Origin: Clusia tigrina
Taxonomy: Eukaryota > Arthropoda > Insecta > Diptera > Clusiidae
Direction: 5' to 3'
DNA: 64,000 nucleotides
NCBI GenBank assembly: GCA_920105625.2
Contig: OV050030.1
Span: forward strand, 215,496,325 to 215,560,324
The position numbers were made by a program, and so were the translations under genes. The notes under the pieces are model-generated. The model was not told the origin of the DNA. It ran no database searches and saw only the letters and a program-made list of their open reading frames with translations. Shown piece after piece: positions 25,901-40,043 of this stretch (its first letter is position 1; each line of letters opens with the position of its first letter).

Positions 25901-26477
25901 CAAATCAAACTCTGATAAAACTTCAAATGGCCTTAATCAAATGCTTGCAATTTTTTACTTGAGCGTCATAAAACCTTGAAATTTTTTGGCAATAAAGTAC
26001 TCGAGCCTCTTATCAATTTAAGCTATGGCTCATAGCTATGCTACCCTTGAGTCCCAAATCAAACACTGATAAAACTTCAAATGGCCCTAGCTTCTATACG
26101 GTGCGTCCTACACCTATCAAAGTTTGCAACAATCAAATGCTTGTAACTTTTTACTGGAGCGTCATAAAACCTTGAAATTTGGTGACAATATAGTACTCGA
26201 GCCTCATCAATGTAAGCTATCGCTCATAGCTATGCTACCCTTGTGTCCCGAGTCTCTTGTCAATTTAAGCTATCACTCATAGCTATGCTACCCTTGAGTC
26301 CCAAATCAAACACTGATAAACATTCAAATGGCCCTAACTTTTATACGGAGCATCCTACACCTACCAAATTTTGCAACAATCAAATGCTTGTAACTTTTTA
26401 CTGGAGCGTCATAAAACCTTGAAATTTTGTGACAATAAAGTACTCGAGCCTCTTATCAATTTAAGCTATAGATCATA
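22954..26477 (+). repeat. Large higher-order repeat, ~3524 bp, copy 2
   Basis: Second copy of the unit, in direct tandem with the first. Colinearity is lost at about 26,700, where the CACTGATATAAC monomer continues with AAAAGGCCCTATC instead of AAATGGCCCTAAC. Confidence 0.85.
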
Positions 26478-27438
26478 GCTATGCTACCCTTGAGTCACAA
26501 ATCAAACACTAATGAAACTTCAAATGGGCCTAACTTCTATACGGTGCGTCCTACACTTATAAAACTTTTCAACATTCAAATGCTTGTAACTTCTTACTGG
26601 CGAGTCATAAAATCTTGAAATTTTGTGACAATAAAGTACTAGAGCCTCATCAATTAAAGCTATCGCTCATAGCTACGCTACCCTTGACTCCAAAATAAAA
26701 CACTGATATAACTTCAAAAGGCCCTATCTTCTACACGGTACGTCCTACACCTATCAAAGTTTGCGACATTCAAATGCTTGTAACTTTTTACTGGAGTGTC
26801 ATAAAACCTTGAAATTTTGTGACTATAAAGTACTCGAGCCTCTTATCAATTTAAGCTATCGCTCATAGCTATGCTACCCTTGAGTCCCAAATCAAACAGT
26901 GATAAAACTTCAAATGGCCCTAACTTCTATACGGTGCGATATATCCCTATCAAAGTTTGCAACAATCAAATGCTTGCAACTTTTTACTGGAGCGTCATTT
27001 AACCTTGAAATTTGGTGACAATAAAGTACTCGAGCCTCTTATCAATTTAAGCTATCGCTCATAGCTATGCTACCCTTGAGTCCCAAATCAAACACTGATA
27101 AAACTTCAAATGGCCCTAATTTCTATACGGTGCGTCGTATACCTATGAAAGTTGGCAACAATCAAATGCTTGTAACTTTTTACTGGAACGTCATAAAACC
27201 TTGAAATTTGGTGACAATAAAGTACTCGAGCCTCTGATCAATTTAAGCTATGGCTCATAGCTATGCTACCCTTGAGTCCCAAATCAAACACTGATAAAAC
27301 TTCAAATGGCCCTAACTTCTATACGATGCGTCCTACACCTATCAAAGTTTGCAACAATCAAATGCTTGCAACTTTTTACTGGAGCGTCATAAAATCTTGA
27401 AATTTTGTGACAATAAAGTACTAGAACCTCTTATCAAT

Positions 27439-27441
27439 TAA
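27439..27441. other. Unoccupied target site matching both transposon insertions
   Basis: The sequence reads TTATCAATTAAAGCTATCGC, with a single TAA. The preceding 330 bp has the same variant order as the left flanks of copies A and B: ATTTCTATACGG, then ATGAAAGTTGGCAAC, then TACTAGANCCTC. The following monomer is the GCTACGCTACCCTTGACTCC type, as on both right flanks. This is the paralogous pre-insertion site and supports the 3 bp duplication. Confidence 0.75.
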
Positions 27442-27640
27442 AGCTATCGCTCATAGCTACGCTACCCTTGACTCCAAAATAAAACACTGATATAACTTCA
27501 AATGGCCCTATCTTCTACACGGTACGTCCTACACCTATCAAAGTTTGCAACAATCAAATTCTTGCAACTTTTTACTGGAGCGTCATAAAATCGTGAAATT
27601 TTGTGACAATAAAGTACTCGAGTCTCTTATCAATTTAAGC

Positions 27641-28470
27641 TATCGCTCATAGCTATGCTAACCTTGAGTCCCATATCAAACACTGATAAAACTTCAAATA
27701 GTCGAAACTTCTATACGGTGCGTCCTACACCTATCAAAGTTTGCAAAAATCAAATGCTTGTAACTTTTTACTGGAGCCTTGAAATTTGGTGACAATAAAC
27801 TACTCGAGCCCCTTATCAATTTAAGCTATCGGTCATAGCTATGCTACCCTTGAGTCCCAAATCAAACACTGAAAAAACTTCAAATGGCCCTAACTTCTAT
27901 ACGGTGCGTCCTATACCAATCAAAGTTTGCCACAATCAAATGCGTGTAACTTTTAGTGGAGCTTAATAAAATCTTGAAATTTTGTGACAATAAAGTACTC
28001 GAGCCTCTTGTCAATTTAAGCTTTGACTCATAGCTACCCTTGAGTCCCAAATCAAACTCTGATAAAACTTCAAATGGCCCTAACTTTTATACTGTGCGTC
28101 CTACACCTATCAAAGTTTGCAACAATCAAATGCTTGCAACTTTTTACTTGAGCGTCATAAAACCTTGAAATTTTGTGGCAATAAAGTACTCGAGCCTCTT
28201 ATCAATTTAAGCTATCGATCATAGCTATGCTACCCTTGAGTCACAAATCAAACACTAATGAAACTTCAAATGGCCCTAACTTCTATACGGTGCGTCCTAC
28301 ACCTATCAAAGTTTGCAACAATCAAATGCTTGTAACTTTTAACTGGAGCATCATAAAACCTTGAAATTTGGTGACAATAAAGTACTCGAGCCTCTTATCA
28401 ATTTAAGCTATGGCTCATAGCTATGCTACCCTTGAGTCCCAAATCAAACACTGATAAAACTTCAAATGGC
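27641..28470 (+). repeat. ~0.8 kb block repeated at 30163-30992
   Basis: The rare variants CCCATATCAAACACTG and CTTCAAATAGTCGAAAC, with TTTGCCACAATC and TTTGACTCATAG after them, recur with a 2522 bp offset. After this block the two copies diverge at TTTGCGACATTC versus TTTGCAACAATC. Confidence 0.78.
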
Positions 28471-30959
28471 CCTAACTTCTATACGGTGCGTCCTACACCT
28501 ATCAAAGTTTGCGACATTCAAATGCTTGTAACTTTTTACGGGAGAGTCGTAAAACCTTGAAATTTTGGGACTATAAAGTACTCGAGCCTCTTATCAATTT
28601 TAGCTATCGCTCATAGCTATGCTACCCTTGAGTCCCAAATCAAACAATGATAAAACTTCAAATGGCCCTAACTTCTATACGGTGCGTCCTACACCTATCA
28701 AAGTTTGCAACAATCAAATGCTTGCAACTTTTTACTTGAGCGTCATAGAACCTTAAAATTTTGTGGCAATAAAGTACTCGAGCCTCTTATCAATTAAAGC
28801 TATCGCTCATAGCTACGCTACCCTTGACTCCAAAATAAAACAGTGATATAACTTCAAATGGCCCTATCTTCTACACGGTACGTCCTACACCTATCAAAGT
28901 TTGCGACATTCAAATGCTTGTAACTTTTTACTGGAGCGTCATAAAACCTTGAAATTTTGTGACAATAAAGTACTCGAGCCTCTTATCAATTTAAGCTATC
29001 GCTCATAGCTATGCTACCCTTGAGTCCCAAATCAAACAGTGATAAAACTTCAAATGGCCCTAACTTCTATACGGTGCGATATATACCTATCGAAGTTTGC
29101 AACAATCAAATGCTTGCAACTTTTTACTGGAGCGTCATTTAACCTTAAAATTTGGTGACAATAAAGTACTCGAGCCTCTTATCAATTTAAGCTATGGCTC
29201 ATAGCTATGCTACCCTTGACTCCAAAATAAAACACTGACATAACTTGAAATGGCCCTATCTTCTACACGGTACGTCCTACATCTATCAAAGTTTGCGACA
29301 TTCAAATGCTTGTAACTTTTTACTGGAGCGTCATAAAATCGTGAAATTTTGTGACAATAAAGTACTCGAGTCTCTTATCAATTTAAGCTATCGCTCATAG
29401 CTATGCTAACCTTGAGTCCCAAATCAAACACTGATAAAACTTCAAATGGTCGAAACTTCTATACGGTGCGTCCTACACCTATCAAAGTTTGCAAAAATCA
29501 AATGCTTGTAACTTTTTACTGGAGCCTTGAAATTTGGTGACAATAAAGTACTCGAGCCTCTTATCAATTTAAGCTATCGGTCATAGCTATGCTACCCTTG
29601 AGTCCCAAATCAAACACTGAAAAAACTTCAAATGGCCCTAACTTCTATACGGTGCGTCCTATACCAATCAAAGTTTGCAACAATCAAATGCGTGTAACTT
29701 TTTACTGGAGCTTAATAAAATCTTGAAATTTTGTGACAATAAAGTTATCGAGCTTCTTGTCAATTTAAGCTTTCGTTCATGGCTATGCTACCCTTGAGTC
29801 CCAAATCAAACACTGATAAAACTTCAAATGGCCCTAACTTCTATACGGTGCGTCCTACACCTATCAAAGTTTGCAACAATCAAATGCTTGCAACTTTTAA
29901 CTGGAGCGTCATAAAATCTTGAAATTTTGTGACTATAAAGTACTAGAGCCTCTTATCAATTAAAGCTATCGCTCATAGCTACGCTACCCTTGACTCCAAA
30001 ATAAAACACTGACATAACTTCAAATGGCCCTATCTTCTACACGGTACGTCCTACATCTATCAAAGTTTGCGACATTCAAATGCTTGTAACTTTTTACTGG
30101 AGCGTCATAAAATCGTGAAATTTTGTGACAATAAAGTACTCGAGTCTCTTATCAATTTAAGCTATCGCTCATAGCTATGCTAACCTTGAGTCCCATATCA
30201 AACACTGATAAAACTTCAAATAGTCGAAACTTCTATACGGTGCGTCCTACACCTATCAAAGTTTGCAAAAATCAAATGCTTGTAACTTTTTACTGGAGCC
30301 TTGAAATTTGGTGACAATAAACTACTCGAGCCCCTTATCAATTTAAGCTATCGGTCATAGCTATGCTACCCTTGAGTCCCAAATCAAACACTGAAAAAAC
30401 TTCAAATGGCCCTAACTTCTATACGGTGCGTCCTATACCAATCAAAGTTTGCCACAATCAAATGCGTGTAACTTTTAGTGGAGCTTAATAAAATCTTGAA
30501 ATTTTGTGACAATAAAGTACTCGAGCCTCTTGTCAATTTAAGCTTTGACTCATAGCTACCCTTGAGTCCCAAATCAAACTCTGATAAAACTTCAAATGGC
30601 CCTAACTTTTATACTGTGCGTCCTACACCTATCAAAGTTTGCAACAATCAAATGCTTGCAACTTTTTACTTGAGCGTCATAAAACCTTGAAATTTTGTGG
30701 CAATAAAGTACTCGAGCCTCTTATCAATTTAAGCTATCGATCATAGCTATGCTACCCTTGAGTCACAAATCAAACACTAATGAAACTTCAAATGGCCTTA
30801 ACTTCTATACGGTGCGTCCTACACCTATCAAAGTTTGCAACAATCAAATGCTTGTAACTTTTAACTGGAGCATCATAAAACCTTGAAATTTGGTGACAAT
30901 AAAGTACTCGAGCCTCTTATCAATTTAAGCTATGGCTCATAGCTATGCTACCCTTGAGT

Positions 30960-33900
30960 CCCAAATCAAACACTGATAAAACTTCAAATGGCCCTAACTT
31001 CTATACGGTGCGTCCTACACCTATCAAAGTTTGCAACAATCAAATGCTTGTAACTTTTAACTGGAGCATCATAAAACCTTGGAATTTGGTGACAATAAAG
31101 TACTCGACCCTCATCAATGTAAGCTATCGCTCATAGCTATGCTACCCTAGAGTCCCGAGCCTCTTGTCAATTTAAGCTATCACTCATAGCCTTGAGTCCC
31201 AAATCAAACACTGATAAACCTTCAAATGGCCCTAACTTTTATACGGAGCATCCTACACCTACCAAATTATGCAACAATCAAATGCTTATAACTTTTTACT
31301 GGAGCGTCATAGAACCTTCAAATTTGGTGACAATTTAAGCTATGGCTCATAGCTATGCTACCCTTGAGTCCCAAATCAAACACTGGAAAAACTTCAAATG
31401 GCCCTAACTTCTATACTGTGCATCCTATACCAATCAAAGTTTGCAACAATCAAATGCGTGTAACTTTTTACTGGAGCTTAATCAAATCTTGAAATTTTGT
31501 GACAATAAAGTTATCGAGCTTCTTGTCAATTTAAGCTATCGTTCACAGCTAGGCTACCCTTGACTCCAAAATAAAACACTGATATAACTTCAAATGGCCC
31601 TATCTTCTACACGGTACGTCCTACACCTATCAAAGGTTGCGACATTCAAATGCTTGTAACTTTTTACTGGAGCGTCATAAAACCTTGAAATTTTGTGACA
31701 ATAAAGTACTCGAGCCTCTTATCAATTTAAGCTATAGATCATAGCTATGCTACCCTTGAGTCACAAATCAAACACTAATGAAATTTCAAATGGCCCTAAC
31801 TTCTATACGGTGCGTCCTACACTTATCAAACTTTTCAACATTCAAATGCTTGTAACTTCTTACTGGCGAGTCATAAAATCTTGAAATTTTGTGACAATAA
31901 AGTACTAGAGCCTCTTATCAATTAAAGCTATCGCTCATAGCTACGCTACCCTTGACTCCAAAATAAAACACTGACATAACTTCAAATGGCTCTATCTTCT
32001 ACACGGTACGTCCTACATCTATCAAAGTTTGCGACATTCAAATGCTTGTAACTTTTTACTGGAGCGTCATAAAATCGTGAAATTTTGTGACAATATAGTA
32101 CTCGAGTCTCTTATCAATTTAAGCTATCGCTCATAGCTATGCTAACCTTGAGTCCCAAATCAAACACTGATAAAACTTCAAATGGACGAAACTTCTATAC
32201 GGTGCGTCCTATACCTATCAAAGTTTGCAACTTTCAAATGCTTGTAACTTTTTACTGGAGCCTTGAAATTTGGTGACAATAAAGTACTCGAGCCGCTTAT
32301 CAATTAAAGCTATCGGTCATAGCTATGCTACCCTTGAGTCCCAAATCAAACACTGAAAAAACTTCAAATGGCCCTAACTTCTATACGGTGCGTCCTATAC
32401 CAATCAAAGTTTGCAACAATCAAATGCGTGTAACTTTTAGTGGAGCTTAATAAAATCTTGAAATTTTGTGACAATAAAGTACTCGAGCCTCTTGTCAATT
32501 TAAGCTTTCGCTCATAGCTACCCTTGAGTCCCAAATCAAACTCTGATAAAACTTCAAATGGCCTTAATCAAATGCTTGCAATTTTTTACTTGAGCGTCAC
32601 AAAACCTTGAAATTTTTTGGCAATAAAGTACTCGAGCCTCTTATCAATTTAAGCTATGGCTCATAGCTATGCTACCCTTGAGTCCCAAATCAAACACTGA
32701 TAAAACTTCAAATGGCCCTAGCTTCTATACGGTGCGTCCTACACCTATCAAAGTTTGCAACAATCAAATGCTTGTAACTTTTTACTGGAGCGTCATAAAA
32801 CCTTGAAATTTGGTGACAATATAGTACTCGAGCCTCATCAATGTAAACTATCGCTCATAGCTATGCTACCCTTGTGTCCCGAGCCTCTTGTCAATTTAAG
32901 CTATCACTCATAGCTATGCTACCCTTGAGTCCCAAATCAAACACTGATAAACATTCAAATGGCCCTAACTTTTATACGGAGCATCCTACACCTACCAAAT
33001 TTTGCAACAATCAAATGCTTGTAACTTTTTACTGGAGCGTCATAAAACCTTGAAATTTTGTGACAATAAAGTACCCGAGCCTCTTATCAATTTAAGCTAT
33101 AGATCATAGCTATTCTACCCTTGAGTCACAAATCAAACACTAATGAAACTTCAAATGGCCCTAACTTCTATACGGTGCGTCCTACACTTATAAAACTTTT
33201 CAACATTCAAATGCTTGTAACTTCTTACTGGCGAGTCATAAAATCTTGAAATTTTCTGACAATAAAGTACTAGAGCCTCATCAATTAAAGCTATCGCTCA
33301 TAGCTACGCTACCCTTGACTCCAAAATAAAACACTGATATAACTTCAAAAGGCCCTATCTTCTACACGGTACGTCCTACACCTATCAAAGTTTGCGACAT
33401 TCAAATGCTTGTAACTTTTTACTGGAGTGTCATAAAACCTTGAAATTTTGTGATTATAAAGTACTCGAGCCTCTTATCAATTTAAGCTATCGCTCATAGC
33501 TATGCTACCCTTGAGTCTCAAATGAAACAGTGATAAAACTTCAAATGGCCCTAACTTCTATACGATGCGATATATCCCTATCAAAGTTTGCACAATCAAA
33601 TGCTTGCAACTTTTTACTGGAGCGTCATTTAACCTTGAAATTTGGTGACAATAAAGTACTCGAGCCTCTTATCAATTTAAGCTATCGCTCATAGCTATGC
33701 TACCCTTGAGTCCCAAATCAAACACTGATAAAACTTCAAATGGCCCTAATTTCTATACGGTGCTTCCTACACCTATCAAAGTTTGCAACAATCAAATGCT
33801 TGTAACTTTTTACTGGAACGTCATAAAACCTTGAAATTTGGTGACAATAAAGTACTCGAGCCTCTGATCAATTTAAGCTATGGCTCATAGCTATGCTACC

Positions 33901-34067
33901 CTTGAGTCCCAAATCAAACACTGATAAAACTTCAAATGGCCCTAACTTCTATACGGTGCGTCCTACACCTATCAAAGTTTGCAACAATCAAATGCTTGCA
34001 ACTTTTTACTGGAGCGTCATAAAATCTTGAAATTTTGTGACAATAAAGTACTAGAGCCTCTTATCAA
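30960..34067 (+). repeat. Third, internally deleted copy of the 3524 bp repeat
   Basis: 30,960-31,700 matches copy 2 at an offset of about 7391 bp, for example AGGCTACCCT 24160/31551. 31,700-34,067 matches at an offset of 6631 bp, for example GCTATAG 25100/31731 and TAGAGCCTCA 26640/33271. The 760 bp step equals about four missing monomers, consistent with unequal exchange in register. Confidence 0.75.
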
Positions 34068-34314
34068 TTTAAGCTATCGCTCATAGATATGCTAACCTTG
34101 AGCTCCAAATCAAACACTGATAAAACTTCAAATGGTCGAAACTTCTATACGGTGCGTCCTACACCTATCAAAGTTTGCAAAAATCAAATGCTTGTAACTT
34201 TTTACTGGAGCCTTGAAATTTGGTGACAATAAAGTACTCGAGCCTCTTATCAATTTAAGCTATCGGTCATAGCTATGCTACCCTTGAGTCCCAAATCAAA
34301 CACTGAAAAAACTT

Positions 34315-35890
34315 CAAATGGCCCTAACTTCTATACGGTGCGTCCTATACCAATCAAAGTTTGCAACAATCAAATGCGTGTAACTTTTAGTGGAGCTTAA
34401 TAAAATCTTGAAATTTTGTGACAATAAAGTAAAGTCTTGTCAATGTAAGCTTTCGCTCATAGCTACCCTTGAGTCCCAAATCAAACACTGATAAAACTTC
34501 AAATGACCCTAACTTCTATACGGTGCGTCCTACACCTATCAAAGTTTGCAACAATCAAATGCTTGCAACTTTTTACTTGAGCGTCATAAAACCTTGAAAT
34601 TTTGTGGCAATAAAGTACTCGAGCCTCTTATCAATTTAAGCTATGGCTCATAGCTATGCTACCCTTGAGTCCCAAATCAAACACTGATAAAACTTCAAAT
34701 GGCCCTAACTTCTATACGGTGCGTCCTACACCTATCAAAGTTTGCAACAATCAAATGCTTGTAACTTTTTACTGGAGCGTCATAAAACCTTGAAATTTTG
34801 TGACAATAAAGTACTCGAGCCTCTTATCAATTTAAGCTATAGAATGATTCAAATGGCCCTAACTTCTATACGGTGCGTCCTATACCAATCAAAGTTTGCA
34901 ACAATCAAATGCGTGTAACTTTTAGTGGAGCTTAATAAAATCTTGAAATTTTGTGACAATAAAGTACTCGAGCCTCTTGTCAATGTAAGCTTTCGCTCAT
35001 AGCTACCCTTGAGTCCCAAATCAAACACTGATAAAACTTCAAATGACCCTAACTTCTATACGGTGCGTCCTACACCTATCAAAGTTTGCAACAATCAAAT
35101 GCTTGCAACTTTTTACTTGAGCGTCATAAAACCTTGAAATTTTGTGGCAATAAAGTACTCGAGCCTCTTATCAATTTAAGCTATGGCTCATAGCTATGCT
35201 ACCCTTGAGTCCCAAATCAAACACTGATAAAACTTCAAATGGCCCTAACTTCTATACGGTGCGTCCTACACCTATCAAAGTTTGCAACAATCAAATGCTT
35301 GTAACTTTTTACTGGAGCGTCATAAAACCTTGAAATTTTGTGACAATAAAGTACTCGAGCCTCTTATCAATTTAAGCTATAGAATGATTCAAATGGCCCT
35401 AACTTCTATACGGTGCGTCCTATACCAATCAAAGTTTGCAACAATCAAATGCGTGTAACTTTTAGTGGAGCTTAATAAAATCTTGAAATTTTGTGACAAT
35501 AAAGTACTCGAGCCTCTTGTCAATGTAAGCTTTCGCTCATAGCTACCCTTGAGTCCCAAATCAAACACTGATAAAACTTCAAATGACCCTAACTTCTATA
35601 CGGTGCGTCCTACACCTATCAAAGTTTGCAACAATCAAATGCTTGCAACTTTTTACTTGAGCGTCATAAAACCTTGAAATTTTGTGGCAATAAAGTACTC
35701 GAGCCTCTTATCAATTTAAGCTATGGCTCATAGCTATGCTACCCTTGAGTTCCAAATCAAACACTGATAAAACTTCAAATGGCCCTAGCTTCTATATGGT
35801 GCGTCCTACACCTATCAAAGTTTGCAACAATCAAATGCTTGTAACTTTTTACTGGAGCGTCATAAAACCTTGAAATTTGGTGAAAATATA
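34315..35890 (+). repeat. 540 bp higher-order repeat, three tandem copies
   Basis: The junction TATAGAATGATTCAAATGG occurs at 34839 and again exactly 540 bp later, with the 540 bp between apparently identical. A first unit (from about 34,315, with a 5 bp deletion at about 34,431) and a third unit (to about 35,890, three base changes) flank it. Each unit holds two full monomers and one truncated by about 50 bp. It is the most homogeneous stretch of array II, so probably among its newest expansions. Assembly collapse or duplication should be excluded. Confidence 0.85.
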
Positions 35891-37138
35891 GTACTCGAGT
35901 CTCATCAATGTAAGCTATCGCTCATAGCTATGCTACCCTTGAGTCCCGAGCCTCTTGTCAATTTAAGCTATCACTCATAGCTATGCTACCCTTGAGTCCC
36001 AAATCAAACACTGATAAACCTTCAAATGGCCCTAACTTTTATACGGAGCATCCTACACCTACCAAATTTTGCAACAATCAAATGCTTGTAACTTTTTACT
36101 GGAGCGTCATAAAACCTTGAAATTTTGTGACAATAAAGTACTCGAACCTCTTATCAATTTAAGCTATCGATCATAGCTATGCTACCCTTGAGTCACAAAT
36201 CAAACACTAAGGAAACTTCAAATGGCCCTAACTTCTATACTGTGCGTCCTACACTTATCAAACTTTTCAACATTCAAATGCTTGTAACTTCTTACTGGCG
36301 AGTCATAAAATCTTGAAATTTTGGTACGATAAAGTACTACAGCCTCTTATCAATTAAAGCTATCGCTCATAGCTAAGCTACCCTTGACTCCAAAATAAAA
36401 TACTGATATAACTTCAAATGGCCCTATCTTCTACACGGTGCATCCTACACCTATCAAAGTTTGCGACATTCAAATGCTTGTAACTTTTTACTGGAGTGTC
36501 ACAAAACCTTGAAATTTTGTGACAATAAAGTACTCGAGCCTCTTATCAATTTAAGCTATCGCTCATAGCTATGCTACCCTTGAGTCTCAAATGAAACAGT
36601 GATAAAACTTCAAATGGCCCTAACTTCTATACGGTGCGATATATACCTATCAAAGTTTGCAACAATCAAATGCTTGCAACTTTTTACTGGAGCGTCATTT
36701 AACCTTGAAATTTGGTGACAATAAAGTACTCGAGCCTCTTATCAATTTAAGCTATCGCTCATAGCTATGCTACCCTTGAGTCCCAAATCAAACACTGATA
36801 AAACTTCAAATGGCCCTAATTTCTATACGGTGCGTCCTATACCTGTGAAAGTTGGCAACAATCAAATGCTTGTAACTTTCTACTGGAACGTCATAAAACC
36901 TTGAAATTTGGTGACAATAAAGTACTCGAGCCTCTTATCAATTTAAGCTATGGCTCATAGCTATGCTACCCTTGAGTCCCAAATCATACTCTGATAAAAC
37001 TTCAAATGGCCCTAACTTCTATACGGTGCGTCCTACACCTATCAAAGTTTGCAACAATCAAATGCTTGCAACTTTTTACTGGAGCGTCATAAAATCTGGA
37101 AATTTTGTGACAATAAAGTACTAGACCCTCTTATCAAT

Positions 37139-37141
37139 TAA
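37139..37141. repeat. Target site duplication TAA, left of transposon copy B
   Basis: TAA before the terminal CCCC, repeated at 42924-42926 after the terminal GGGG. It lies in the same monomer position as for copy A. Confidence 0.8.
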
Positions 37142-37385
37142 CCCCTCTATTTTTATTCAGTCACAAAACTCAACACAGGCACATGTGTCATCCGAGTATC
37201 AGTAGAGACTCAGAGCAATTCACAGAGAAAACTGAAAGCTCTCTGAGTTACACATGAGATTTTTATTGAGACAACCTCGATAGCAGGTCGCGATATACAT
37301 TTAAAAATCGAATTAAATTTTTTTATTTAATAATTTATTTTAATCACAAATAAACAAAAAAAAATTAATAAGTATATATAATTAA

Positions 37386-37853
<468 letters not shown>

Positions 37854-37858
<5 letters not shown>

Positions 37859-40043
37859 ATCGGCCATTCTGAATATCGGATGTCTCAGACGATTCTCCAT
37901 CACTCCGGTCTTCATATTGCTTCCATCGCTTCATATAGTCAGCTGCCGTTGAGGTGAGTTTCGGCCCATCATGCTCACCAACTTTACGCACCTCGTATCG
38001 ATCATTGCATCTCACCTTCGTAACCTCGTACGGACCCAGGTACTTCGGAACTAGCTTAAGTCCAACTCCAAACTGGGTACGCTGAATAGCGACTAAATCA
38101 CCAACTTTGTACGTGTTTGCTGTTTTGCGTTTTTTGTCAAACTGACCCTTATTCTCAGCCTGAATTTTTAGGATTTGCTGCTTCGCATCGTCGCGCATTT
38201 CTTGTCTCGCTTGCTCAAAATCGTTAATAACAGCCTCTTCAAATAGACGTCTTAGCTCTTGCTCTTCAGGAGTAAACATTTTTATGCCAAACAGTAGCTC
38301 AAATGGCGTTCTTTTTGTACTCCTGGAAGTAGAAGAGTTTATTATTATTTGAAGACGACTTACATGTTTAAACCATTTTTGCGGATCATCGAGTGACATT
38401 TTTGTCAACATATCAATTATTATTTTATTTATCCGCTCCACTTGGCCGTTTCCTCGTGGAACTCCTGTTGTTATAGCGTGATGACTGATGTTGCGGATTC
38501 TGCAATATTCCGCGAAGCTGCCGGCTGTGAAAGCTGTCCCCTTATCGGTTATTATGCGGCACGGATTTCCAAATATTTCACTTAACTTTTTCAGCTTGGT
38601 TAGCACATCTGCTGTGGTAGTCGACTTAACCGGAAAAATCCATGAAAACTTCGTAAACGCATCGGTGATAACGAGTAAATATTTGTATGACTTCACAGTT
38701 GAGGGTAATGGCCCGATATGGTCCATATGAAAAGTGTGCAATGGTATGTCGATCTTCTCGATTGGATTTAGAAATCCTTCCAACTTTCCGGCTTTTCGAT
38801 TTGCCAATATACAAGCAATACAATTTGAAATTACTTTCTCAATATACTTTCTGGCATTAGGTATGTAATACTCATGCTTGACCATCGCCTCTACTTTGCT
38901 GGTACTAAAATGTCCTTTCTCGTGCAATTTTGTGATCAATTCATTCCTCATCGACTTCGGTATGACTAAAAGGTAAGCGCCTTCTAAAAATTTACATAAC
39001 ACACCGCCTCTTAGCTGGAAATTCTCATGCTCTCCATTTTTCAGTAGTTTTATAATAAGTTGACAAAACTCATCCGTAACCTGTGAGTGTTTGATGGAAT
39101 GAAGGATAGCATCTTCGACTCGTAACACAACTGGATTTCGACTCAACGCATCTACGTGACGCATGCAGCTACCTGATCGATGCTTAACCGTACAATCAAA
39201 TTCTTCAATCTGCATAGCCCAATGTGCTACCCTACTGTTGAGTGCCTTCTTCGACATTGTTAACTGAAACGCCTTGCAATCTGTAAAGATATCAAATCTT
39301 AAGCCCAATAAATAAATTCTTAGTCGTTTTAACGCTTTGATAATGGCTAAAACTTCTAAGTCGTAACTGGAGTAATTCTTTTCTGCAGCTGTCGTTTTGA
39401 AGCTTAAATAAAAAACTGGATGATAATCTTCATGCTTTTGCAGCAACACAGCACCGAATCCTTCCTTGCTAGCGTCTGTATGGAGCTGCGTCGACAGGTC
39501 TGGATTGAACAGCTTCAGCACAGGTTCCTCACTAAGTTGGGCTTTGAGTGAAAGAAATGCTTCATTTTCGGCTTCGTTCCATCTAAATGCTACATCTTTT
39601 TTTGTAAGGTCGGTCAATGGCTTTGCCAGCAGAGCATAATCTCTTACAAACTTCCGAAAAAATCCGGTAAGGCCTAGAAAACTCATTACGCCGTGTGTGT
39701 CCTTGGGCGTTGGAAATTTTTTTACCGCTTTCGTTTTTCCATCGGATGGGCGAATAGATCCGTCTTCTACTACGTGGCCCAAAAACTCAACAGACTTTTC
39801 TAAAAATGCGCATTTTTCCCACTTTATTAACAAACCGTGGTCTTCACTAACTTGCAAAACTCTTCTTAGCTTATCGACACCATCAGCTTTATTGTTTGCG
39901 GGTACTATTAAATCGTCCATATACACCAGGACTACGCCATCTTTAATAAGATCTTTGAAAATGGTATTAATGTATCTTTGAAATGCTGAGGGCGAGTTAC
40001 AAAGGCCAAATGGTGCTTTTGTAAACTCGTACTGGCCGTCCGG
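37854..40043 (-). CDS. pol: gag-pol, 3' part: RT palm, RNase H, integrase, GPY (frameshifted)
   Basis: Second reading frame of the polyprotein, entered after a one-base shift. Numbering from the V-YMDD codon at 39926, counted as 1: the RT catalytic box YMDD is at residues 2-5 and GLTGFFRKFVRDY is downstream. RNase H follows with D151 (HTDAS), E191, D216 and D259. Integrase has an HHCC zinc site (H335, H339, C369, C372) and a D402, D461, E497 catalytic triad with 35 residues between the last two. A GPY module (GPYEV, about 631) is near the C-terminus. All key residues are present. Upstream of YMDD the frame stays open to the break, so there is no separate start. Cleavage by the element's protease would be expected to release RT and integrase. 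Confidence 0.88.

Larger units (their letters stand above)
11594..37141 (+). repeat. Satellite array II, ~196 bp monomers
   Basis: 25.5 kb of the same head-to-tail satellite, in the same orientation as array I and without other inserted sequence. Monomer variants recur in blocks: the GCGATATATACC type, the GACTCC/GCTACGCTACC type, the GGTCGAAACTTC type, and truncated units. These blocks are shared at several offsets (listed separately). The array ends at the TAA target site of transposon copy B. No gene is seen; short frames repeat with the monomers. Confidence 0.97.
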
